Shown: positions 1 to 9,152 of the stretch, in pieces
Layout of the letters: the number at the start of each line of letters is the position of its first letter
Position numbering within the stretch: position 1 is the first letter of the stretch
NCBI GenBank assembly: GCA_963835085.1
Contig: CAWIED010000001.1
Location: 806,001-870,000, forward strand
Length of the DNA stretch: 64,000 nucleotides
From: JBDIAG01 sp963835085
GTDB taxonomy: Bacteria; Actinomycetota; Actinomycetes; Actinomycetales; CAWJMD01
Direction: 5' to 3'
Translations under genes and position numbers: made by a program
Notes under the pieces: generated by a model
Databases searched by the model: none
Told to the model about the DNA's origin: nothing
Seen by the model: only the letters and a program-made list of their open reading frames with translations

Positions 1-175
1 CGCCGGCAACGTGCACGAGACCGGTGGTCACCATGGTCTCCACGGCCACTCGGCTGGTGGGGTCTTGGCGGATCAGATCATCGAGGATGGCGTCGCTGAT
101 CTGGTCGCAGATCTTGTCCGGGTGTCCTTCGGTGACTGACTCGGACGTGAACAGGCGAAGCGCGGGCTCAGACAC
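1..175 (-). CDS. metK: S-adenosylmethionine synthetase, N-terminal part (cut by window edge)
   Basis: Makes S-adenosylmethionine from methionine and ATP in the cytoplasm. Only the first 58 codons lie in the window. They read VSEPALRLFTSESVTEGHPD and continue with KICDQISDAILDD, the highly conserved MetK N-terminus, in which the GHPDK and DQISDAILD segments help form the ATP/methionine site. The start is a GTG at 173-175, two codons before the usual Glu-Pro beginning. The gene is divergent from priA, and about 96 bases between them must hold both promoters. I saw no riboswitch there, only a 12-base direct repeat (aaatcaggcagt) near 188 and 206. The identification is firm; the rest of the gene lies outside. 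Confidence 0.95.
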   Translation of the reverse strand, partial: MSEPALRLFTSESVTEGHPDKICDQISDAILDDLIRQDPTSRVAVETMVTTGLVHVAG

Positions 176-271
176 GATGCTCCAAAGAAATCAGGCAGTG
201 GAAATAAATCAGGCAGTAGGCCGTAGGAGGTTATCGCGACCGAGCAACAGTTGTCTGCGGGGTCTGCTTGA

Positions 272-2377
272 GTGGTGACCGTGAGCGGCGCAGAGAACGA
301 GCAGGAGTCTCCGCCGATCGGGGCCGAGCCGGCACCGCACTCTCAACTCGAGCTTCTCCGCGCGGCTGCGCGTCCACGGCGAGAGCCGGCCCGGGTGGCC
401 CTGGCCAGCGAGCTTCCCGTGGCCAGGGTGGTGCTCGACGTCGCCCTGCCACACCTCGATAAGGCTTTCGACTACGCGGTGCCGAACACCCTCGACGAGG
501 CCGCGCAACCTGGCGTGCGGTGCACCGTTCGGCTTGCCGGGCAACGTGTTTCAGGCTTCATCGTCGAACGGTTGACGGCCAGCGACCATCCGGCGCTCAA
601 GCCGCTGCTCGCGGTTGCCTCGGCCCAACCCGTGCTGCGGCCAGACGTCCTGCGGCTGGCTCGTGCCGTGGCCGATGCGCAGGCAGGGGTGCTCTCGGAC
701 GTGTTGCGGCTCGCCGTGCCGCCCCGGCATGCCACCACGGAGAAGTCTGTCCTGGCGCGGCAGGCCGAACCGGTGGCAGCGCCGGCCAGGCCCGACGCGC
801 AGAGCTGGGGACGGTTCCGCGGCGGCCAGGCGTTTCTCGACCGGCTGGCCGGCGGTCTGGCGCCTCGCGCGGTGTGGACGGCGCTGCCGGGCGACTGGCC
901 AATGGCGGTGGCCGTGGCAGCGGGCACCACAGCGAGTGCAGGCCGGGGCAGCATCGTGGTGGTTCCCGACCACGGTGACGTGCAGCAGGTGCTGGCCGCC
1001 CTGGGTGAGCTCGGCCTGGGCGCGCTGACGGCCCGCTTGAGCGCCGACCAGGGTGCCGCAGCACGCTACCGGGCGTTTCTCGAGGTGCTGCTGGGCCGCA
1101 AGCTGATCGTTGTGGGCACCCGGGCGGCTGCCTTCGCGCCCGTGCTCAATCCAGGGCTGTTGGTGTGCTGGGACGACGGCAACGACCTGCTGGCCGAACC
1201 GCGGGCGCCGTACCCGCATGCCCGCGACGTCCTGCGGCTACGTGCGGATCAGTCGGGCGCGGCCGCGCTCATCGGGGGGCTGTCTCGCAGCGTCGACGCA
1301 CAACTGTTGATCGAGTCGGGATGGGCTCGGGAGGTGGCTGCCGACCGGGCCGTGGTGCGGGTGAGCACGCCGCGGGTCGAGGCGGCCGGCGATGACGATC
1401 TGCGTGACCCGGCCGCTCGCTCGGCCCGACTGCCTCTGCTGGCGTTGCGCGTTGCGCGGGAGGCACTGCAGGCGGGGCCGGTTCTGGTGCAGGTTCCGCA
1501 CACCGGCTATGTGCAGACGCTGGCGTGTCAGCGCTGCCGCGCACCGGCCCGCTGCCCTCGGTGTGAGGGGCCCTTGGCAGTGGGAGGTCGCGCCGGCGTG
1601 GCGACCTGTCGGTGGTGTGGCTGGACAGTCGGCGCAACGCCGGGGAGCGCAACGCCGGGGAGCGCAACGCCGGGGAGCGCGACGGGGGCAGCTTGGCGCT
1701 GCCGGCACTGTGGTGACGGCCGGTTGCGGGCCGTGCGGGTCGGGTCGGCCCGAACTGGGGAGGAGATCGGCCGGGCACTACCAGGCGTGCCGGTTCGGGT
1801 GTCGTCGTCGGAGTCGGGTGTATTGCCCGAGGTAGGCCCTGAGCCGACGGTCGTGGTGGCGACGCCCGGGGCCGAGCCGCTCGCAGCCGGCGGCTACGGC
1901 GCGGCCCTGTTGCTTGATGGCTGGGTGCCGCTGGCGCGTCCGGAGCTGGAGGCCGGCGAACAGGCGCTGCGGCGCTGGATCGCAGCGGCCGCGTTGGTGC
2001 GCCCGGTTGGCCAGGGTGGTCGGGTGGTGCTGGTGGCCGACTCCGGCGCCTCGGCCGTGCAGGCCCTGATTCGTTGGGACCCAGCCGGTTTCGCCGCCCG
2101 AGAGCTGGCTGAGCGCGCCCAGCTCGGCCTGCCGCCGGTGGGGGTGCTGGCCGGGGCAGACGGGAGCGGAGTGCCCGAGCTGCTCAAGGCGCTGCGTCCG
2201 CCGGAGGCAGTGGAGGTGCTCGGCCCCACGGGCACCGGCGACGAGACGCGGGTGTTGCTGCGCGCCCCCGGCGCTCAGCGTCTGGCAGTGGCGCGCGCCC
2301 TGGCTGCGGCCAGGGGAGTGGTGTCGGCCACCAAGGCCGCCACGCCGCCTCGGGTGCGGATGCGGACGCAAGCCTGA
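272..2377 (+). CDS. priA: Primosomal protein PriA, ATPase-inactive actinobacterial type
   Basis: Replication-restart protein. The N-terminal DNA-binding domain is recognisable (VLDVALPHLDKAFDYAVP and following). The zinc-binding segment has four CxxC-like pairs (ACQRC, CPRC, CRWC, CRHC), typical of PriA. The helicase motifs are degenerate: there is no GxTGSGKT loop (the region reads LPGDWPMAVAVAAGTTASAG), and the DEEH box is replaced by WDDGND. This is the known state of actinobacterial PriA, usually annotated as probable replication restart protein. Length (701 aa) is normal. Three exact 15-base repeats at 1634-1678 encode GSATP units between the third and fourth Cys pairs. Several in-frame GTG codons (272, 275, 281) make the start uncertain by a few residues. 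Confidence 0.93.
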   Translation: MVTVSGAENEQESPPIGAEPAPHSQLELLRAAARPRREPARVALASELPVARVVLDVALPHLDKAFDYAVPNTLDEAAQPGVRCTVRLAGQRVSGFIVERLTASDHPALKPLLAVASAQPVLRPDVLRLARAVADAQAGVLSDVLRLAVPPRHATTEKSVLARQAEPVAAPARPDAQSWGRFRGGQAFLDRLAGGLAPRAVWTALPGDWPMAVAVAAGTTASAGRGSIVVVPDHGDVQQVLAALGELGLGALTARLSADQGAAARYRAFLEVLLGRKLIVVGTRAAAFAPVLNPGLLVCWDDGNDLLAEPRAPYPHARDVLRLRADQSGAAALIGGLSRSVDAQLLIESGWAREVAADRAVVRVSTPRVEAAGDDDLRDPAARSARLPLLALRVAREALQAGPVLVQVPHTGYVQTLACQRCRAPARCPRCEGPLAVGGRAGVATCRWCGWTVGATPGSATPGSATPGSATGAAWRCRHCGDGRLRAVRVGSARTGEEIGRALPGVPVRVSSSESGVLPEVGPEPTVVVATPGAEPLAAGGYGAALLLDGWVPLARPELEAGEQALRRWIAAAALVRPVGQGGRVVLVADSGASAVQALIRWDPAGFAARELAERAQLGLPPVGVLAGADGSGVPELLKALRPPEAVEVLGPTGTGDETRVLLRAPGAQRLAVARALAAARGVVSATKAATPPRVRMRTQA
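1634..1678 (+). repeat. Three exact 15-base tandem repeats inside priA
   Basis: The unit gcaacgccggggagc occurs three times without change and keeps the reading frame, adding GSATP units to a linker in the zinc-binding part of PriA. A repeat this perfect could change copy number by slippage without breaking the gene. Confidence 0.9.
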
Positions 2378-2540
2378 GAGCTCGGCTCCAGTGGGGCCGC
2401 GTGCCGGTCAGGAGTCCGAGCTATCTGTCAGGCGGGTAGCCCGAGCGCCCTATCAGGCGGGCGAGGCAGCGATTCGGGAGTTCAGGCCGGTGCGGTGTCT
2501 GCGGGTCGCGGTCCTGATGCTGCCCAGGGGTGGGTCGACG

Positions 2541-2623
2541 GGGCGCGCTGTGGCGATGCCCCGGGGTGCGGGGCAAGGTCATAGTGCGGTGGGAGATGGT
2601 GCTTGACCCGGCTGTTCGATGTG
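2541..2623. repeat. Palindromic (REP-like) repeat block, copy 1
   Basis: It contains tggcgatgccccggggtgcg followed by gggcaaggtcatagtgcgg and ends with gacccggctgttcgatg. The core GCCCC...GGGGC arms form a hairpin. The whole block recurs at 2654-2749. The core resembles more perfect palindromes at 6050-6086 and 49160-49196. Confidence 0.8.
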
Positions 2624-2653
2624 GGCAGAGGGGGAGTCGACAACTGGTGGGCT

Positions 2654-2749
2654 GGGCGCGCTGTGGCGATGCCCCGGGGTGCGGGGCAGCGTCATAGTGC
2701 GGCGTCATGGTGCGGTGGGAGAAGGTGCCCGACCCGGCTGTTCGATGCG
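2654..2749. repeat. Palindromic (REP-like) repeat block, copy 2
   Basis: Direct repeat of 2541-2623 with the same gatgccccggggtgcggggc core and the same gacccggctgttcgatg end. It differs at a few positions and carries an extra short duplication (gtcatagtgcggc) in the middle. Confidence 0.8.
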
Positions 2750-2912
2750 AGCGTTCCGAGCTGGTCGCCTGCCTCGACCGCAACCCGGCGCCGCTCTACG
2801 CTGCGACCAAGCGCCAGGCCTGCCCCGGCGCGCCCGGGCGAAACGGGCAGAGGCTCACTCTCGCCTATCCTTGACCGGTCGAGGGACGGTTTCTCGACAG
2901 AGGGGATCAGGC

Positions 2913-3458
2913 GTGGCGATCAAGGACATTCGCTTGTTCGGCGACCCCGTGCTGCGGTCGAAGGCCGAGCCGGTGGTGGACTTCGACAAGCAGGTACGGC
3001 AACTGGTGAAGGATCTCGAAGACACCATGCTCAACGCACCCGGCAGCGGGCTCGCCGCTCCGCAACTGGGCGTGGGGCTGCGTGTGTTCACGTACCACGT
3101 CGACGGCGTCCTCGGTCACCTCATCAATCCTGTGCTCGACCTCACGGACGAGACGCAGAACGGCGAAGAGGGCTGCCTCTCGATTCCAGGCCTGTACTTC
3201 GACTGCGTCCGTGCCCATGGTGTGGTGGCCAAGGGGCAGAACATGTACGGCGAGCCGATCCTCCTCGAGGGCACCCAGACGCTCGCGCGATGCATCCAGC
3301 ACGAGACCGATCACCTCGACGGCATTCTCTTCGTCGACCGGCTCGACAAGGCGACGCGCAAGGCTGCGATGAAGGCGATCCGCGAGGCGGAATGGAACGG
3401 TGAGCCGGCGCCTACGTTGAAGGTCAGTCCCCACCCCATGTTCGGGCGCGCCCTGTGA
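2913..3458 (+). CDS. def: Peptide deformylase
   Basis: Removes the formyl group from the first methionine of new proteins, using a bound metal. All three family motifs are present: GSGLAAPQLG (motif 1), EEGCLSIPG (motif 2, metal-binding Cys) and QHETDHLDG (motif 3, two His and the catalytic Glu). The GTG start at 2913 gives the expected beginning VAIKDIRLFGDPVLR and 181 residues, normal for the family; an upstream in-frame extension is only repeat-derived. The gene lies directly before fmt, the enzyme that adds the formyl group, with a 55-base gap. The two are a classic functional pair. Confidence 0.96.
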   Translation: MAIKDIRLFGDPVLRSKAEPVVDFDKQVRQLVKDLEDTMLNAPGSGLAAPQLGVGLRVFTYHVDGVLGHLINPVLDLTDETQNGEEGCLSIPGLYFDCVRAHGVVAKGQNMYGEPILLEGTQTLARCIQHETDHLDGILFVDRLDKATRKAAMKAIREAEWNGEPAPTLKVSPHPMFGRAL

Positions 3459-3513
3459 CGGTTCGGCCCACAGGGGCGGTTCCGGCGGCGCAGGCGGTCT
3501 CCGGGTCGCCGGC

Positions 3514-4440
3514 ATGAGGCTGGTGTTCGCGGGCACTCCCGAGGTGGCCGTGCCGGCGCTGCGCCGACTGCTGGCGTCGGACCACGAGGTGGTCGGTGTG
3601 CTCACTCGTCCCGACGCGCGCGCCGGGCGCGGGCGGCGTACCGTCCCCAGTCCGGTTCGGGTGGTGGCCGACGAGGCAGGCGTGCCCGTGCTCACCTCTG
3701 CCCGGCTGCGGGAGGAGGGGGTGGCCGAGGCGCTGCGCGACCTGCGCCCCGACTGCTGCCCGGTGGTGGCCTACGGCAACCTCGTACCCGCTGCGTTGCT
3801 TGACCAGCCCAGGTATGGCTGGGTCAATCTGCACTTCTCGCTATTGCCGGCGTGGCGCGGGGCGGCTCCGGTTCAGCATTCGATCATCGCCGGTGACGAC
3901 GTGACGGGGGCCAGCGTCTTCCGACTCGAAGCGGGTCTCGACACCGGCCCCGTATTCGGTGAACTGCGCGAGCCCATCGCCCCTGACGATACGGCCGGCG
4001 AGCTGCTGGCGCGGCTTGCCGAGCGCGGGGCCGTCCTGCTGAACGAGGTGCTCGACGCGCTGGCCGCCGGTACAGCGGTCGCGAAGCCACAACCGAGCCA
4101 AGGAGTTTCGCTGGCGCCCAAGCTCGAAGTGGACGACGCCCGGCTCGACTGGTCTCAGCCAGCTGAGGTGCTCGACCGGCTCGTGCGCGGCTGTACCCCG
4201 GCCCCCGGCGCGTGGACGACCTTCCGTGGCGAGCGGGTGAAACTCGACCCGTTCGAGAAGGTGGAGAATGCGGCAGGCCTTGGTCTCGGCGAGCTTGACG
4301 TGACGCGTAAGCAGGTGGTCGTAGGCGCCGGTTCTGGTGCCGTCCGACTGGGTCTGGTGCGGGCCGCAGGCAAGAAGCCCATGCCGGCTGCTGACTGGGC
4401 GCGCGGTGCGCGTCCCAACCCTGGAGAGCGGTTCGAATGA
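3514..4440 (+). CDS. fmt: Methionyl-tRNA formyltransferase
   Basis: Transfers a formyl group from 10-formyl-tetrahydrofolate to initiator Met-tRNA. The protein begins MRLVFAGTPEVAVPALRRLL and carries the folate-binding and catalytic region with SLLPAWRGAAPVQHSI, followed by GDDVTGASVFRLEAGLDTGP. Its 308 residues match the family. The C-terminal tRNA-binding domain is present (SLAPKLEVDDARLDW onward). The stop overlaps the rsmB start by four bases (ATGA at 4437-4440), so the two are probably translationally coupled. Confidence 0.96.
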   Translation: MRLVFAGTPEVAVPALRRLLASDHEVVGVLTRPDARAGRGRRTVPSPVRVVADEAGVPVLTSARLREEGVAEALRDLRPDCCPVVAYGNLVPAALLDQPRYGWVNLHFSLLPAWRGAAPVQHSIIAGDDVTGASVFRLEAGLDTGPVFGELREPIAPDDTAGELLARLAERGAVLLNEVLDALAAGTAVAKPQPSQGVSLAPKLEVDDARLDWSQPAEVLDRLVRGCTPAPGAWTTFRGERVKLDPFEKVENAAGLGLGELDVTRKQVVVGAGSGAVRLGLVRAAGKKPMPAADWARGARPNPGERFE

Positions 4441-5981
4441 GCAGTGAGTCCGCATCGAGCGGTCGCGGTAGGCCGGCGAGCGGCCGCGGCGCCCGGGCGT
4501 CCTCTGGCCGGACGCCCGCCGGCAACCGGCAGAGGTCTCGGCAGGCACCCTCGCAGCGAGCCCGGTCGGGCGATCCGGCCCGTTCGGTGGCCTTCGCCAC
4601 ACTGCGCGCCGTGGCCGAGGAGGATGCCTACGCCAATCTCGTGCTGCCTGGCCTTGTCCGCAGGGCGCGCCTCGACTCTCGCGACGCCGCCTTCGCCACG
4701 GAGCTCTCCTACGGCACCCTGCGCTGGCGTGGACTGTACGACGCGATCATCGTCGAGTGCGCGGGCCGTGCCCTGGACGCCATCGACCCGCCGGTGCTCG
4801 ACTGCCTTCGCCTGGGCGTGCACCAGCTCGTGTCGATGCGGGTGCCGCCGCATGCTGCGGTGTCGGCGACCGTTGCTTTGGCTCGTAGCGAGATCGGTTC
4901 GGGGCCAGCAGGTTTCGTGAACGCCGTGCTCCGCAGAGTGGGGGAGCGTGACCTCGCCGCCTGGCGGGAGCAGGTATGTGCGGGCTTGGACGCCACAGCG
5001 GCCCTCGCCATCGCGGAGTCGCACCCGGCCTGGATCGTGCGTGCCCTGCGGGAGTCCCTGGTGCTGCACGGGCGCGAGCTCTCTGCGCAGGCCGATGGCA
5101 GCGACGAGCTGCGCGCGTTGTTGGCTGCCGACAACGTGGCTCCGAGAGTCACCCTCCTGGCCCGCCCCGGGCTTGCCGACGTGAGCGAGCTGGTGGCGGC
5201 CGGCGCCGAGGCCGGGCGGTGGTCTCCGTATGCGGCGGTGCTCGGCGGCGGCGATCCAGCCGGTGTGGCGGCGGTCGCGGAGCGTCGGGCCCGGGTGCAG
5301 GACGAGGGCAGCCAGCTTGTGGCGCTTGCCCTGATGAGCGCTCCGCTGGGCCCAGGCATGTCAGACGGCGGGCGAGAAGCTGACAGCAGCGACTCGGTCT
5401 GGCTCGACCTGTGCGCCGGCCCCGGTGGCAAGACGGCGCTGTTGGCAGCGCTTGCCCGGCAGCGGGGTGCTCGGGTCGTGGCCGTGGAACCGGCCCCGCA
5501 CCGGGCGCAGCTGGTGTCGTCAGGCTTGCTGGCTGACGATCCGGTGGAGGTGCGTACCAGGGACGGTCGCACCGTGGGTGACGACGAACCGGCCTGCTAC
5601 GACAGGGTTCTCGTCGACGCGCCGTGCACGGGGCTCGGCGCCCTGCGTCGTCGGCCCGAGTCGCGGTGGCGTCGTCAGCCGAGTGACCTGGCCACTCTGG
5701 CCCCGCTGCAACGTGACCTGTTGGCATCAGGGTTGCGCGCGCTGCGTCCCGGCGGCGTGCTGGCGTACGTGACCTGCTCTCCGCACCCGGCCGAGACACT
5801 GCTCGTGGTCGAAGACGTGCAGCGCCGGCTGCCGGGAGTGCGCCTGCTCGACGCTCCGGCGGCCTTGCGCGCGGCGGCCGGCAAGGAGCTGCCGGATCTC
5901 GGGGACGGCCCGACCGCCCAGCTGTGGCCACACCTGCATGGCACTGACGCCATGTTTTTGGCGCTTTTCACGCGCGACTGA
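4437..5981 (+). CDS. rsmB: 16S rRNA m5C967 methyltransferase RsmB
   Basis: SAM-dependent methylation of a cytosine in 16S rRNA. A basic, low-complexity stretch of about 45 residues comes first, then a NusB-like RNA-binding domain (about residues 45-185, RSVAFATLRAVAEEDAYANL), then the methyltransferase domain. The SAM motif is LDLCAGPGGKTALLAAL. The catalytic segments are DAPCTGLGALRRRPESRW and the nucleophile-bearing YVTCSPHPAETLLV. Length 514 aa; homologues are usually slightly shorter, and the extra length is the N-terminal tail. The gene overlaps fmt by four bases and closes the priA/def/fmt/rsmB group. Confidence 0.94.
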   Translation: MSSESASSGRGRPASGRGARASSGRTPAGNRQRSRQAPSQRARSGDPARSVAFATLRAVAEEDAYANLVLPGLVRRARLDSRDAAFATELSYGTLRWRGLYDAIIVECAGRALDAIDPPVLDCLRLGVHQLVSMRVPPHAAVSATVALARSEIGSGPAGFVNAVLRRVGERDLAAWREQVCAGLDATAALAIAESHPAWIVRALRESLVLHGRELSAQADGSDELRALLAADNVAPRVTLLARPGLADVSELVAAGAEAGRWSPYAAVLGGGDPAGVAAVAERRARVQDEGSQLVALALMSAPLGPGMSDGGREADSSDSVWLDLCAGPGGKTALLAALARQRGARVVAVEPAPHRAQLVSSGLLADDPVEVRTRDGRTVGDDEPACYDRVLVDAPCTGLGALRRRPESRWRRQPSDLATLAPLQRDLLASGLRALRPGGVLAYVTCSPHPAETLLVVEDVQRRLPGVRLLDAPAALRAAAGKELPDLGDGPTAQLWPHLHGTDAMFLALFTRD

Positions 5982-6049
5982 GCTGGCGAAGCGCCCCACT
6001 GGGCGATATGTGCGATAGGTCACCCGCTGGCCGGGTGGGGTCCAGGCGA

Positions 6050-6086
6050 CTATGACAGTGCCCCACCTGGCGGGGCACCGTCATAG
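6050..6086. repeat. Palindromic repeat (hairpin) of the ctatgac...gtcatag family
   Basis: The arms ctatgacagtgcccc (6050-6064) and ggggcaccgtcatag (6072-6086) pair almost perfectly, with a single mismatch, around a 7-base loop. It lies between the convergent rsmB and ABC permease genes, where it could also end transcription. The same palindrome family is seen at 49160-49196 and, less perfectly, twice in 2541-2749. Confidence 0.85.
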
Positions 6087-6135
6087 CGCCGAAGAGCAAC
6101 TGCACCGTACGGCCTCGCGGCGAGCCGCGTCGTGC

Positions 6136-7555
6136 TCACTCGGCACGGAGCGCGGCCACCGGGGCTACCCGGAGGGCCCGGCGCGCGGGTGGTTGTGAGG
6201 CGAGCAGCACGAGCACGGCACCGCCCACCGCGATGGCGGCCAGCGCCGGCCACGGCAGGCCCCAGACGAAGCCGGGAGTCAGGGCGCCGATCGAGGGCCT
6301 GCGCCCCGGCCGAGCCGTACACGATGCCGAGGGCGACCCCGAAGAGCACCGCCGTGGCTGACAGCGCCACCGACTCCTTGGTGATCATCGCCCGCACCTG
6401 CCCGGCGGTGAACCCTAGCGCCCGCAGCAGGCCGATCTCGCGGCGTCGCTGGATGACGGTGAGCGACATGGTGCTCACGAAGCCCACGGCGGCAATGATG
6501 CACGAGATCACCACTACGCAGATCATGATGGTGGACACCATCGACATCACCCCGTCGGCCAGCCGGGCCTGCTCCGGGGTGATGCCCTGCCACCGGGTCA
6601 GCGACGTCCGCAGCGCCGACGTGCCGGCGGCAAAGGTGGTGATGAGACCCACGCCGACCACCAACCCCAAGGTGGAACGAGTGGTGCGCATCGGATCGGT
6701 GACGGCGTTGCGGCGCGCGACCACGCTCGACGGACTGCCGCCGAGGACGCGGCCGCACGTGGTGACGACGAACGGAATGACGAACCGTGCCCCCACGAGC
6801 ACGCCGGTGGCCGACAGTGCCGAGGCCACGAAGGCGAGCATGAATCCCGCCCCCGAACCTCGCTCGCCCAGCCACATGGCAAGCCCGAGCCCGGCACTGC
6901 CGAGCACGATCATGCCCAGCGACGACACCGCGCGCAGTGCGCTGGTGCCCCCGGCTGCCGTACCCACCGCGACATTCGTGGCGGCCTGCACGGGCGAGAC
7001 GTGGAGCACCGACCGCGAACCGATCCAGCCGGCCGCGGCGGCGCACGCCGTGACGGCGAGCACCGGCAGTACGAGTTGCATTGTCGCCCAGGGATAGTCG
7101 AGGTCAGGGATGGTTCCTCGCCGCACGAGCACGATCCGGGCGAGATCGGCGGCCAGGGTGCCGACGAGCATGCCGATCGTGGCGCCGAGGAACCCGACCT
7201 TGGCGGTGCCGGCGCAGATGGAGCGGCGCAAGGTTCGGGTGTCGGCTCCCAACAGGCGCAGCAGAGCGATCTGGGCCAGCCGCCCCGCGATGACGGTGGC
7301 CACACAGCCCGTGATCACCACCGCAGCCACATACAGCGCGATTGCGATGAACACCGACGCGACTGTGCCGAGCAGCACGCCGATCGCGCCACCCGAAGCA
7401 CCCTGTGTCCCCACACTCTGTGCCCCCAAACTCTGTGCCGACAGCATGCTGGCGAGCATCAGCAGTACCGCGGCGTAGCCGCCACTGAGCCCGGCCACCA
7501 CGCCGATCGTGCCGAGTTCGCGGAGCGACCCGAGGACGAGAGAGTCGCCCCTCAC
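6136..7555 (-). pseudogene. ABC transporter permease, FtsX/MacB type, apparent frameshift near the C-terminus
   Basis: Membrane subunit of an export-type ABC transporter, with many hydrophobic segments. The FtsX-like core holds SLTVIQRRREIGLLRALGFT, the coupling region of this family. The start is a GTG at 7553-7555 overlapping the ATPase stop. After GIVYGSAGAQA (about 6296) the frame turns into arginine-rich nonsense. A +1 shift restores IGALTPGFVWGLPWPALAAI and the typical ending RALRVAPVAALRAE, with a stop at 6136-6138. One base therefore seems extra around 6290-6300. Assembly error or a real mutation cannot be separated here; an intact product would have about 473 residues. Confidence 0.82.
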
Positions 7556-8346
7556 GCCGCACTCTCCTCGATGCCGATGAGGAGTTCGGAGATCTGCTGG
7601 GCCGTGCTGCGTGGCCGATCGGCCACGAGCCGGCCATCGGCGATCACAAGGATCCGGTCGGCGTAGGAGGCCGCCACCGGGTCGTGACTGACCATCGCGA
7701 TGGTCTGGCCGTATTCCGTTGCGGCGGTGCGCAACAGGGTCAGTACCTCGCGGGAGGTCCGAGAGTCGAGGTTGCCCGTCGGCTCGTCCGCGAAGTTGAC
7801 GTGCGGCCGCGCGGCCAGCGCCCGGGCGATGGCCACCCGTTGTTGTTGTCCGCCTGACAGCTGAGCCGGCAGGTGCGTGGCTCGTTCGGCGAGTCCGAGC
7901 GTGGTGACGATGTGGTCCATCCAGGCGGCCTGTTCCGGGTCGATCCGTCGGCCGGCAAGTCGGAAGGGCAGGCAGATGTTCTCCGTGACGCTCAGGGTGG
8001 GCACGAGGTTGAACGCCTGGAAGATGAAGCCCACCTGATCGCGCCGGAGTCGGGTGCGGGCGGCGTCGTCCATCAGATGCAGGGGCTGGTCGGCGAGGTG
8101 GATCTGTCCGGCGGTGATGTCGTCGAGTCCCGCGGCGACGTTCATGAACGTCGACTTGCCCGAGCCGGACGGCCCCATAATCGCGGTGAACCCGCCTGCA
8201 TAGATGTCGACGCTCACCTCGTCGAGGGCGCGCACCGCGTGCGGGCCGTCGCCGTAGTGCTTGCTGACGGACTGCAGCCGGACGATGGCCTGCGCGCCGC
8301 CGGCTTCGTGGGGCGGGCATGGGTTCGCAACCTGGGGGAACGACAT
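7552..8346 (-). CDS. ABC transporter ATP-binding protein (LolD/MacB type)
   Basis: Powers the adjacent permease. Motifs in order: Walker A GPSGSGKST, Q-loop VGFIFQAFNLVP, signature LSGGQQQRVAIARAL, Walker B NFADEPTGNLDS, switch His in MVSHDP. The start chosen is the ATG at 8344-8346 (MSFPQVANPCPP), about 22 residues before the domain; a GTG at 8428-8430 would add 28 residues of no recognisable character. The stop overlaps the permease GTG by four bases. With the two-component genes upstream on the same strand this looks like a stress- or peptide-responsive export system, but the substrate is unknown. Confidence 0.93.
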   Translation of the reverse strand: MSFPQVANPCPPHEAGGAQAIVRLQSVSKHYGDGPHAVRALDEVSVDIYAGGFTAIMGPSGSGKSTFMNVAAGLDDITAGQIHLADQPLHLMDDAARTRLRRDQVGFIFQAFNLVPTLSVTENICLPFRLAGRRIDPEQAAWMDHIVTTLGLAERATHLPAQLSGGQQQRVAIARALAARPHVNFADEPTGNLDSRTSREVLTLLRTAATEYGQTIAMVSHDPVAASYADRILVIADGRLVADRPRSTAQQISELLIGIEESAA

Positions 8347-8495
8347 GGGTCCAGCCTGGGCCTTGCCGGACCGGGACACATCCGCGCCAGGGCTGACCTT
8401 GCGTCCCTCCCGCGTGGGAGCCGGGCTCACTCAAGGGATGCTCGGGCCTGCCCCCGTAGGGCGACACAGCCTTGGGCCAACTGCAGCTGAGGTGG

Positions 8496-9152
8496 TCAGA
8501 GCAAGCCGTGCTCGTAGGCGTAGACCACGAGCTGCACCCGGTCGCGCAACTGCAGCTTGGCCAGGATGCGCGAGACGTGAGTCTTGACGGTGGCCTCGGA
8601 AACGTACTCGGCAGAAGCGATTTCGGAGTTCGAAAGACCCTTTGCCGCGCGTAGCAGGATCTCGCGCTCGCGGGTGGTCAACGACTCGAACTCCGGGCCG
8701 GTCTCCTCGACGGCGCGCGCCTTGACGCGCTCGAACAGGGTGCGGGTGGCACCTGCGGCCACCACCTGGTTGCCTTCGGCCACGGCGCGGATCGCCGCCA
8801 GCAGCAACTCGGGCTTCGCATCTTTGAGAATGAAGCCGCTGGCGCCGGCCGCGATGGCATCGGCGGCCGCCTCGTCGAGATCGAAGGTCGTGAGCACCAG
8901 GACCTTCGGCGTCCGCGCAATGGATCCATTCGATGGGCTGCACAGCCGCCGGGTGGCGGTGACGCCGTCCACCTTCGGCATCCGCAGGTCCATCAGCACC
9001 ACGTCAGGCTGGGTGCGCCGCACCAGCTCGGGCACGTCCGCTCCATCGCCGGCCTCGCCCACGAACTCGAGATCCGGCTGGCTGGCGATGATCATCGCGA
9101 TGCCGGCGCGGAAGAGCTCCTGGTCGTCCACGAGGGCCACTCTGATGCTCAC
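8496..9152 (-). CDS. Two-component response regulator, NarL/LuxR family
   Basis: Transcription factor of 218 residues. The receiver domain has the acidic pair D9-D10, the phospho-acceptor D55 (VVLMDLRMPKVDG) and the conserved Lys in GFILKDAKP. The C-terminal LuxR HTH reads LTTREREILLRAAKGLSNSE then VSEATVKTHVSRILAKLQL. A short insert (CSPSNGSIARTPK) sits after the fourth helix region. The start overlaps the stop of the histidine kinase by four bases (ATGA), so kinase and regulator are made together. The ABC exporter genes downstream on the same strand are the obvious candidate targets (inference). Confidence 0.94.
   Translation of the reverse strand: MSIRVALVDDQELFRAGIAMIIASQPDLEFVGEAGDGADVPELVRRTQPDVVLMDLRMPKVDGVTATRRLCSPSNGSIARTPKVLVLTTFDLDEAAADAIAAGASGFILKDAKPELLLAAIRAVAEGNQVVAAGATRTLFERVKARAVEETGPEFESLTTREREILLRAAKGLSNSEIASAEYVSEATVKTHVSRILAKLQLRDRVQLVVYAYEHGLL

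Larger units (their letters stand above)
2378..2912. other. Intergenic region priA-def holding duplicated palindromic repeats
   Basis: A 535-base stretch without a convincing gene. The plus-strand ORFs crossing it are repeat-derived and only run into def because stops are rare. It holds two copies of a roughly 85-95 base block, each centred on a GC-rich palindrome, and presumably the promoter of def-fmt-rsmB just before 2913. Confidence 0.75.

Noticed and set aside
176..271. SAM riboswitch before metK
   Set aside because: The 96-base interval is too short and shows no SAM-I or SAM-IV core.
6050..8467. One 805-residue fusion protein
   Set aside because: The frame only joins upstream sequence to the permease by lack of stops; the true ATPase is in another frame and overlaps the permease GTG.
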